A stretch of 9,003 bases of DNA. It comes from Methanobacteriaceae archaeon. GTDB lineage: Archaea; Methanobacteriota; Methanobacteria; Methanobacteriales; Methanobacteriaceae. The notes beneath the pieces were generated by a model that saw nothing but the letters and a program-made list of their open reading frames with translations, made no database searches and was not told the origin of the DNA. The stretch lies in NCBI GenBank assembly GCA_017883605.1, contig JADGNH010000076.1, positions 1-9,003 on the forward strand, written 5' to 3'. The position numbers and the translations under genes were made by a program. This document shows, one piece after another, positions 1-6,243 of the stretch. Position 1 is the stretch's first letter. Every line of letters starts with the position of its first letter.

Positions 1-28
1 AATCAATTCAACTATTAATCAATTCAAC
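1..28. repeat. 12-bp direct repeat at window edge
   Basis: The 12-mer AATCAATTCAAC occurs at 1-12 and again at 17-28, a 16-bp period. It lies directly upstream of the channel gene. The window begins inside it, so it may be the end of a longer tandem array or only A+T-rich chance. Nothing else is recognisable in the first 54 bases apart from a weak AGGT Shine-Dalgarno match at 45-48. Confidence 0.45.
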
Positions 29-54
29 CAATAAGGACATAGCCAGGTAATGTT

Positions 55-1068
55 ATGGTTTTAATCTTTGAAATTTTGTGGAAAACCTTCCCTAAATTAA
101 TAAAAAAACCCACAACCCGGGTTGTTACACTGCTTCTAGCGGTTATCGCCTATGGGGCTATTGGTTTCCACCTGATTGAAAGCCAGCCATGGACGGTGTC
201 CATCTACTGGACATTTGTAACCATTGGAACAGTGGGTTATGGTGATTATTCCCCCAAAACTGATCTGGGCATGTATTTTACCATATCTCTGATAATATTG
301 GGTATAGGGACCTTTGCATTGGCTATTGGATCTATTTTGGAACTTCTGGTGAAAGCTCAGCAGATGAAGCTGATGGGGCTGATTAACGTGACGAGATCAA
401 AACATGTTGTGATATGTGGCTGGACAGAAAGCACAATAGAATGTATAAAAGAAATTGGAAAAGAAAATGAAGTTTTTGTACTGGACGAACAAGAAAACGT
501 TCGCAAAAGTGCTCTGAAAAATAAGGTAAACTTTGTACATGGAGACCCCACCCGCATCAAGGACCTGGATAAGGCCAATGTCAGGGGAGCCAGAGCAGTC
601 ATCGTGGACATGGAATCAGACTCCCAGACCATCCACTGCATACTGGGAATACGGAAATTAGACCCGACTGTGCGTATAATAGCAGAAGCACAGCGTTATG
701 AAAATATAGAACAAATAAAAATAGCCGGAGCCACCCAGATAATATCTCCCTTCGTAATTTCAGGGAGACTGATGCACAAGAGCATTAATGATGGCTACGA
801 AGCCACATTCGTCCAGGAAGTTCTGGCGGAACATAAAGACCGGGAAATGAAAGAGGTTAAAATATCGCCCCAAAGCATTTTCGCTGGTAAAACCATTAAA
901 GAAGCGGATATACACGAAAGAACTGGTGTGGTGGTGGTTGGCATTGGTAAGGATGGTAAATTAATCATAGACCCCTCCCCGGACTACATTATAGAAGCTG
1001 GGGACATAATCCTGGGAATTGGATCCCCTGGAGAATTTAAAAATCTGGAGAAAAATGGTTTCCTTTGA
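55..1068 (+). CDS. mthK: MthK-type calcium-gated potassium channel (2TM pore plus RCK domain)
   Basis: Predicted membrane K+ channel gated by cytosolic Ca2+ through a ring of RCK domains. The 337-residue product aligns almost without gaps to Methanothermobacter MthK (336 residues, recalled from memory). TM1 is about residues 22-41, the pore helix about 46-58, the selectivity filter TVGYGD is 59-64, and TM2 is about 72-98 with the gating-hinge glycine at G83. The RCK N-lobe starts near 116 (HVVICGW, a Rossmann-type strand) and the C-lobe (TrkA-C-like) covers about 245-337. Calcium ligands D184 and E210 of MthK are kept (D185, E211), but E212 is Q213; pore-mouth E92 is G92 while E96 is kept. 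Met104 and Met107 are possible internal starts for a free RCK subunit, as reported for MthK. The ATG start is preceded by a weak AGGT at 45-48 and matches the MthK N-terminus. The gene is convergent with sfsA. Confidence 0.95.
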   Translation: MVLIFEILWKTFPKLIKKPTTRVVTLLLAVIAYGAIGFHLIESQPWTVSIYWTFVTIGTVGYGDYSPKTDLGMYFTISLIILGIGTFALAIGSILELLVKAQQMKLMGLINVTRSKHVVICGWTESTIECIKEIGKENEVFVLDEQENVRKSALKNKVNFVHGDPTRIKDLDKANVRGARAVIVDMESDSQTIHCILGIRKLDPTVRIIAEAQRYENIEQIKIAGATQIISPFVISGRLMHKSINDGYEATFVQEVLAEHKDREMKEVKISPQSIFAGKTIKEADIHERTGVVVVGIGKDGKLIIDPSPDYIIEAGDIILGIGSPGEFKNLEKNGFL

Positions 1069-1101
1069 ATAAATTTGTGGAGAAATGTTTCTATTGAAAA
1101 T

Positions 1102-1131
1102 TTATTAATAAATAAATTATTAATAAATAAA
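1102..1131. repeat. Perfect 15-bp tandem duplication in convergent intergenic region
   Basis: TTATTAATAAATAAA is present twice head to tail, at 1102-1116 and 1117-1131, with no mismatch. Each copy contains the palindrome TTATTAATAA. It lies between the stop codons of the channel gene and sfsA, so a promoter role is unlikely; replication slippage or a role in 3' ends of the converging transcripts is more plausible. Confidence 0.75.
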
Positions 1132-1147
1132 TCACTCTAAATCTATT

Positions 1148-1153
1148 AAAAAA
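1148..1153 (-). terminator. Oligo-T terminator downstream of sfsA
   Basis: On the minus strand, a run of six T residues lies about 28-33 nt past the sfsA stop codon within an A+T-rich stretch. Archaeal termination commonly uses such T-tracts without a hairpin. No strong stem-loop is visible. Confidence 0.4.
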
Positions 1154-1180
1154 TATCCCAAAATATTGTTCTAATTTCCC

Positions 1181-1891
1181 CTAAAGCCTCACACTAATCT
1201 TTTTTAAAGGTTTTATCTCCAAACTATTTTTCTTGTAAATGTTTTCAAATGAATAAGCAACTATATTTACATCCTTCTCATCTGCATCCGCCAGTGCCTC
1301 TGAAAAATCAGGATCAGTATCTCGATTGGGAGTAAATTCCTCAGCATCCTCCCTCATTATGAGAAATAAGACAGCAGAGTTTAAACCCTCCCTTTTAGCC
1401 TTGATAAGCTCCTCAACATGTCTTTTGCCCCGGGTGGTGGGCGCATCAGGGAACCGGGCCAGACCATCCTCCACCAGGGTGCAGCCTTTAACTTCCAGGA
1501 GCATTTTTTCACCCTCCCCCTCGGAGAGAAGAAAGTCTATCCGGCTTTTTCCGAAGGTGTACTCCCTTTTTTCAACAGAATAGCCTGAAAATTCTTTTAT
1601 AATCCCTTTTTCAATTAGATCGGCCGCTATGTCGCTGTGAAAACCAGAATTTATAAGTACCCAGATGTTTCCACTTAAAACCGCGATTACATCAAATTTT
1701 GTTTTTCGGGACTCGGGGTTAAGGGCATGGCGGAGAAGAAGCCGGGCTTGAGGAATTAAAAGTTCTTTAAGTCTCCCCGGATCTCTAAGATGGGCTTTTT
1801 CCAGTTTTCCATCCATCTTAAATATCACGGTGAACCGGTTGGGTCTTTCCACATAATTTCCAGTTATTAAGTTGGGTATTATCATTTCCAT
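1181..1891 (-). CDS. sfsA: SfsA family DNA/RNA nuclease (sugar fermentation stimulation protein A homologue)
   Basis: The 236-residue product has the usual length for SfsA (about 230-240). Family hallmarks are visible: HLRDPGRL at 34-41 in the N-terminal OB-like part; a PD-(D/E)xK nuclease core with SRIDF at 116-120 and LLEVKG at 131-136, giving D119, E133 and K135 as likely metal/catalytic residues; and the conserved FPDAPTTRGKRHVEEL stretch at 147-162. SfsA was named from a sugar-fermentation phenotype in E. coli; structural work places it among nucleases, and its cellular role in archaea is unclear. The start is uncertain by two codons: ATG at 1891 or at 1885, with no clear Shine-Dalgarno for either. 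It lies 78 bp downstream of the carboxypeptidase-like gene on the same strand and could be co-transcribed with it. It converges on the channel gene. Confidence 0.93.
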   Translation of the reverse strand: MEMIIPNLITGNYVERPNRFTVIFKMDGKLEKAHLRDPGRLKELLIPQARLLLRHALNPESRKTKFDVIAVLSGNIWVLINSGFHSDIAADLIEKGIIKEFSGYSVEKREYTFGKSRIDFLLSEGEGEKMLLEVKGCTLVEDGLARFPDAPTTRGKRHVEELIKAKREGLNSAVLFLIMREDAEEFTPNRDTDPDFSEALADADEKDVNIVAYSFENIYKKNSLEIKPLKKISVRL

Positions 1892-1913
1892 CTGGTTATT
1901 ATTAAAATCTAAT

Positions 1914-1976
1914 CTTTTTTAAGGTAATATGATGATTATTTTAATTTTTTAAAGTTAATATGGCCTTTTTTAAGGT
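1914..1976. repeat. 12-bp direct repeat flanking the sfsA upstream gap
   Basis: CTTTTTTAAGGT occurs at 1914-1925, upstream of the sfsA start, and at 1965-1976, overlapping the last codons and stop of the neighbouring minus-strand gene. The copies are 51 bp apart. Read on the minus strand the unit is ACCTTAAAAAAG. It may be coincidence in A+T-rich DNA, or a promoter-proximal motif for sfsA. Confidence 0.4.
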
Positions 1977-2710
1977 TTTATTATAAGTTTATCCAAATTT
2001 TTAACAAACTCTTGAGCATGACTTAAAGTGAGCTCATAAGGCTCGTACAGGTAGGTTTCATAGACCATGGTGGGTGTTCCTGACTCTATGAGGGGAATAG
2101 ATACAAATGGACCGCTGGTGGGTCCGCTCTCTGCTGGGGGGACATAATAGGTCAGCCAGGACGTTTTGTTCACCATTTCAAGTGCATAGCTCTTTGACAG
2201 GCTGTCATCAACCGGCACATCCACAAATCTTATTTCCTGGTAATATCCCCTGTTTGAGTGCACATCCACAGCTAAACTGGCATTTTTTGCAATTATATCT
2301 GGTAAAGCATATTTATAAAACAGATTCTGTCCGTTAATCCTCCCTTTATCGTAATCTTCTGCATCTTTGGTTACGGTGACGTTATAAATGTAATAACAAT
2401 ACCTTAAAGAGCTTTCGTTGGTTAAAACCGCATTTATAAGCGCTTTATGGGCGTTTGACTCCAAAGGATGAACCCCCACGATATATACAACTTTTACCGG
2501 AGAACTCTGGTTACCATAGGGACCTCCCCTTTCCACATAGCCGTAATCTGTGCTGCCCAGAATATCAACTGTTTTCGGGATTTTTAAAGCTGTTTCATTT
2601 GAAATTTGGCCCCTATTAAGAATTTTATCCATATTTAGAGCGGATACAACTATAACGCACAGTATAATTCCCAATATTATGAGTATAAAAGTGGTTTTGG
2701 CCAGTTTCAT
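1970..2710 (-). CDS. Exported zinc-carboxypeptidase-like (M14 / aspartoacylase-type) protein
   Basis: Numbered from the ATG at 2710 (246 residues). A hydrophobic N-terminal segment at about 7-25 is a signal peptide or membrane anchor. The rest shows an M14-like zinc pattern: GVHPLESN at 79-86 gives H81 and E84 as the paired ligands, VDVHSN at 148-153 gives H151 as the third, and MVYET at 215-219 offers E218 as the catalytic glutamate. This resembles zinc carboxypeptidases and the succinylglutamate desuccinylase/aspartoacylase group; the substrate cannot be read from the sequence. Six N-x-S/T sequons (N38, N67, N98, N110, N143, N181) fit an extracellular glycoprotein. Trimming of pseudomurein or surface peptides is only a guess. 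The frame extends four codons further to TTG-TTG at 2722; ATG at 2710 is preferred because the hydrophobic segment follows it directly, but neither start has a Shine-Dalgarno. Probable lead gene to sfsA. Confidence 0.8.
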   Translation of the reverse strand: MKLAKTTFILIILGIILCVIVVSALNMDKILNRGQISNETALKIPKTVDILGSTDYGYVERGGPYGNQSSPVKVVYIVGVHPLESNAHKALINAVLTNESSLRYCYYIYNVTVTKDAEDYDKGRINGQNLFYKYALPDIIAKNASLAVDVHSNRGYYQEIRFVDVPVDDSLSKSYALEMVNKTSWLTYYVPPAESGPTSGPFVSIPLIESGTPTMVYETYLYEPYELTLSHAQEFVKNLDKLIIKP

Positions 2711-2913
2711 GGTGATCAACAATCTTAATTATAAATCAAAAATTAAAAACATCCATGGTTTAAGATAGGGTTAAGATATAATTAGTTCTAAGATCCGTTT
2801 AATCTAAACTTTATTAGTAATAGATAAAATATTATTTCATTAAATTTTGTACAACCAAAAATCTGTATTAACCCCAAAAAAATAGAATAAATTGTTCTTT
2901 AAGAATTTAAATC

Positions 2914-2978
2914 ACTATAAAACTTTAAATAAATCATTATCGAACTTTAAAAATTTAAACTTACTATAAAACTTTAAA
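2914..2978 (+). repeat. Repeated promoter motif upstream of cfbD
   Basis: The 16-mer ACTATAAAACTTTAAA occurs perfectly at 2914-2929 and 2963-2978. Its core AACTTTAAA occurs a third time at 2943-2951, so three cores sit at 2921, 2943 and 2970. The 16-mer contains a TATA-like CTATAAAA. If the upstream copy is the TATA box, transcription would start near 2940 and the leader would include the other cores; the downstream copy is too close to the Shine-Dalgarno to act as the TATA box. The arrangement looks like operator sites, but no regulator can be named. Confidence 0.55.
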
Positions 2979-2986
2979 AAAAAATT

Positions 2987-2993
2987 GAGGTGA
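2987..2993 (+). promoter_or_regulatory. Strong Shine-Dalgarno fixing the TTG start of cfbD
   Basis: GAGGTGA matches the archaeal anti-Shine-Dalgarno over seven bases and sits six bases before TTG at 3000. Its last three bases (TGA, 2991-2993) are also an in-frame stop, so no upstream extension is possible; the next ATG in frame is 24 codons later, inside conserved sequence. Confidence 0.85.
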
Positions 2994-2999
2994 AAATTT

Positions 3000-4073
3000 T
3001 TGCATCCCAGACCAAGTCCCATTGCTGCATCTTTATACACCCTACGTGACCTGAACGCTGATGTCATCATAATGCACGGCCCACACGGCTGCTGCTTTAG
3101 AACCGGCCGGCTGTTGGAAAATGACGGGGTGCGGGTGGTGACCACTGCCATGTCTGAAAACGACTTCATATTCGGAGCATCCTCCAAACTGGAGGAAACC
3201 CTCAGAAAGGTTGAAACCATGTTTTCCCCCAAGCTGGTGGGGGTGGTGGGTACCTGCGCCAGCATGATTATCGGGGAGGATATGAAAGAAGCAGTGGATA
3301 ATGCGGGTATAAAAGCCCAGGTAATCACCGTAGAATCACACGGAGGGTTTGGTGAAGGAGACAACACCGAAGGAGCTGTAGCTGTTCTCAACGCAGCCCA
3401 AAAAGAAGGGATCATATCGCTGGAAGAAACCGAAAGACAGACCAGGATGCTTAAACTGGCCACAGAGATTGAAAAAACCAGGGGAATGGCCCAGGGAGAA
3501 TACATCGCCCCCTCTTATGGGGATGATAAGGAGAAAGTTGCCAGGATCCTGGTGGACGCGTTTGAAAAGGGAGATAAGATTGCCCTGGTTTTGAATGCTA
3601 AAAAAGAAACTTCATACCTGTTTTCCGACCTTCTGAAAATTCCTTTTGGTCAGATATACCAGAATAACCAGCCAAAAATCATCGCCAACCTGGATGAACG
3701 GGTTGGTCTTCCCAGAATAAGAAAGCACGCCCAAAACATAAAAGAAGAACTTCAAGCCAACGGCGTGATGATCAACATCATAACCGGAGGTCTGGACGAA
3801 TACCCGGTAACTGGAAAGAAGGCTGCCAAGGTTTTAAGGGAAGATTCCTTTGATCTGGTTGTGGTGGCTGGTGTTCCCCATGCATTGCCCATAGAAACTA
3901 TAAAAAGCACTTCAATAGCCGTAACAGACGGACCCCGACTGGTTGAACCCCTTAAAAAGCTGGGGTACAGTTACGTGGTTACGGAGCTGGACGCCCATTC
4001 CAAGACCCTTGGTACGGACAAGATTGTTAACTCTGATTTTGGAAACGTTTTAAGGAAAATTATGGATTTATAA
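3000..4073 (+). CDS. cfbD: Ni-sirohydrochlorin a,c-diamide reductive cyclase, catalytic subunit CfbD
   Basis: NifD-like subunit of the CfbC/CfbD enzyme, which reduces and cyclises Ni-sirohydrochlorin a,c-diamide to 15,17(3)-seco-F430-17(3)-acid in coenzyme F430 biosynthesis. The NifH-like partner CfbC supplies electrons and is not in this window. The 357-residue length fits this family, which is shorter than NifD. The start HPRPSPIAASLYTLRDL and the segment MHGPHGCCFRTGRLLEND (25-42) are characteristic; C31, C32 and C86 (GTCASM) are candidate iron-sulfur ligands. ESHGGFGEGDNTEG at 112-125 and GGLDEYPVTGKKAAKVL at 263-279 match the nitrogenase-like fold. Translation begins at TTG with a strong Shine-Dalgarno, which may moderate expression. 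Repeated motifs precede it, a T7 tract follows it, and its neighbours have no evident F430 role. Confidence 0.95.
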   Translation: MHPRPSPIAASLYTLRDLNADVIIMHGPHGCCFRTGRLLENDGVRVVTTAMSENDFIFGASSKLEETLRKVETMFSPKLVGVVGTCASMIIGEDMKEAVDNAGIKAQVITVESHGGFGEGDNTEGAVAVLNAAQKEGIISLEETERQTRMLKLATEIEKTRGMAQGEYIAPSYGDDKEKVARILVDAFEKGDKIALVLNAKKETSYLFSDLLKIPFGQIYQNNQPKIIANLDERVGLPRIRKHAQNIKEELQANGVMINIITGGLDEYPVTGKKAAKVLREDSFDLVVVAGVPHALPIETIKSTSIAVTDGPRLVEPLKKLGYSYVVTELDAHSKTLGTDKIVNSDFGNVLRKIMDL

Positions 4074-4114
4074 GCAAAAAATAGTTTTAGTTTATAATAT
4101 ATTCGTAATATTAA

Positions 4115-4121
4115 TTTTTTT
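4115..4121 (+). terminator. T7 tract after cfbD
   Basis: Seven consecutive T residues lie 42-48 nt after the cfbD stop, within a strongly A+T-rich stretch. This is a plausible archaeal oligo-T terminator. No strong hairpin is needed or seen. Confidence 0.45.
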
Positions 4122-4206
4122 ATGAATATTCCGTAAAACTCTCATATATCTCATTTTTCATGACGACCTGATTATAAACAGATTTTTAAATAAAATTTTT
4201 AATAAA

Positions 4207-4214
4207 TTTATATA
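4207..4214 (+). promoter_or_regulatory. TATA box for the nucleotidyltransferase-cupin gene
   Basis: TTTATATA, the canonical Methanobacteriales box A, lies 67 bp before the ATG at 4282, preceded by A-rich DNA. Initiation would be expected near 4236-4240, giving a leader of about 45 nt that includes the Shine-Dalgarno GGTGAT at 4273-4278. An imperfect repeat (ACAGATTTT at 4178-4187 and 4214-4222 regions) lies around the box. Confidence 0.65.
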
Positions 4215-4281
4215 ACAGATTTTAATAAATAGTAGTCAACATCTATAGATCATTAGTCATTTAAAATATAACGGTGATAAC

Positions 4282-5289
<1,008 letters not shown>

Positions 5290-5352
5290 ATTTAGGGCAG
5301 ATAGACCGACTATTACGCAGGTAGATAGACAGTCCACAGGGTTAGAAAATAA

Positions 5353-5402
5353 AATATGGGAATTACATAATACCATATTCTAATTAATACCATATTCTAA
5401 TT
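5353..5402 (+). promoter_or_regulatory. Tandem repeat and possible alternative hairpins before hisH
   Basis: AATACCATATTCTAATT is duplicated head to tail without mismatch at 5369-5385 and 5386-5402. Each copy contains CCATATT (5373-5379 and 5390-5396), complementary to a single AATATGG at 5353-5359. Two mutually exclusive 7-bp stems are therefore possible in a transcript, with loops of 13 and 30 nt. The region lies 50-100 nt before the hisH start. The stems are weak and A+T-rich; a protein-binding repeat is equally plausible. Confidence 0.45.
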
Positions 5403-5451
5403 TTCAGATAATATGAAATAAATTCAGGCAAAAGTAAGAATAAGGAATCAA

Positions 5452-6063
5452 ATGATAACCATAATCGACTACGGATCTGGTAACTTAAAGAGCATAAAAA
5501 ACGGTTTTTCCAGGATAGGTGTTGAAGCCAGCGTATCGGGAGATGTCCGTGAAATGGAGAACGCCGACGCACTCATACTTCCTGGCGTGGGGGCCTTTGG
5601 AAATGCAATGGAAAACCTTAAAAGTTATGAACCAACCATTCATCAACATATAGAAAGTGGTAAACCCTTTCTAGGTGTTTGTCTGGGCTTACAGGTACTT
5701 TTTGCCAAAAGTCAGGAGAGTAAAGGCGTCGAAGGGCTGAAAGTGTTTGAAGGAGATGTTCTGCGATTTCCAGGGTCACTGAAAGAAGAAGGGCTGAAGA
5801 TACCCCACATGGGATGGAACAACCTCCAAATCCAGAATGAATGTCCCATATTAAAGGGTGTAGGCAGTGAATACATGTATTTTGTGCATTCCTACTATGT
5901 GAAGCCTGAAGATGATAGCATAATAGCGGCTACGGTTGATTATGGAGTGGACGTTCCGGCTGTGGTGTGCCAGGACAATATCTTTGCCACCCAGTTTCAC
6001 CCAGAAAAAAGCGGTGCCATGGGCCTTCAGATCTTAAAAAACTTCGTGAAAATGATTCCCTGA
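5452..6063 (+). CDS. hisH: Imidazole glycerol phosphate synthase, glutaminase subunit HisH
   Basis: Class I glutamine amidotransferase that hydrolyses glutamine and channels ammonia to the cyclase HisF, forming imidazole glycerol phosphate (histidine pathway) and AICAR (purine pathway). The 203 residues match normal HisH length. IIDYGSGNLKS at 4-14 and LPGVGAFGNAM at 43-53 are typical; the triad is C77 in GVCLGLQVLF, H183 in QFHPEKSG, and E185. IPHMGWNN at 117-124 and YFVHSYYV at 143-150 are also HisH-specific. Start ATG has AAGGA at 5442-5446 with a five-base spacer. No other his gene is in the window, so histidine genes appear scattered in this genome. A possible repeat-based control region lies upstream, and the stop codon is followed by a T5 tract. 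Confidence 0.97.
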   Translation: MITIIDYGSGNLKSIKNGFSRIGVEASVSGDVREMENADALILPGVGAFGNAMENLKSYEPTIHQHIESGKPFLGVCLGLQVLFAKSQESKGVEGLKVFEGDVLRFPGSLKEEGLKIPHMGWNNLQIQNECPILKGVGSEYMYFVHSYYVKPEDDSIIAATVDYGVDVPAVVCQDNIFATQFHPEKSGAMGLQILKNFVKMIP

Positions 6064-6069
6064 TTTTTC

Positions 6070-6087
6070 AACCGCCACGTTTATATA
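6070..6087 (+). promoter_or_regulatory. BRE-like element plus TTTATATA box upstream of the AIR-synthase-like gene
   Basis: AACCGCCACG is followed directly by TTTATATA at 6080-6087. This closely resembles strong archaeal promoters, where a purine-containing AACCG BRE precedes box A. Initiation would be expected near 6109-6112, leaving about 130 nt before the GTG at 6241. A second, weaker box TTTATAAA at 6205-6212 would give an almost leaderless transcript, which conflicts with the Shine-Dalgarno at 6231. Confidence 0.65.
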
Positions 6088-6230
6088 GTTAAATTGATTA
6101 TTAATTTTTATAGAAAAAATATTATTTATAGTTATGAATCAGCCACTAAAAGAGCCCTAAAAAATAAACAACTCTCAAAAACAAACGCTAAAATAAAATT
6201 AATCTTTATAAACTCTTAAAAAACGGAAAA

Positions 6231-6243
6231 GGTGTAACCAGTG
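6231..6243 (+). promoter_or_regulatory. Shine-Dalgarno and GTG start of the AIR-synthase-like gene
   Basis: GGTG at 6231-6234 lies six bases before GTG at 6241. TAA at 6235-6237 is an in-frame stop one codon upstream of the GTG, so the reading frame cannot begin earlier. The following residues form a continuous helical N-terminus, supporting this start over the in-frame ATG at 6361. Confidence 0.75.

Larger units (their letters stand above)
2711..2999. promoter_or_regulatory. Divergent A+T-rich promoter region
   Basis: This 289-bp stretch separates the divergent carboxypeptidase-like gene and cfbD and holds no convincing ORF. For the minus-strand gene, a TATA-like ATTATATC is readable on the minus strand at 2774-2781, about 65 bp before its ATG. 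On the cfbD side there are an imperfect palindrome TTCTTTAAGAA at 2895-2905 and the repeats listed separately at 2914-2978. The middle (about 2790-2890) is featureless A+T-rich DNA. Confidence 0.5.

Noticed and set aside
2915..3505. 196-codon minus-strand open frame over the 5' part of cfbD
   Set aside because: It is antisense to the unmistakable CfbD frame, its translation is low-complexity (Ser/Pro/Thr-rich) and lacks domain motifs. A long antisense frame is common opposite well-biased coding DNA.
6134..6160. Eight-codon upstream frame (MNQPLKEP) before the AIR-synthase-like gene
   Set aside because: It has no Shine-Dalgarno and is short enough to arise by chance; there is nothing to tie it to regulation of the downstream gene.
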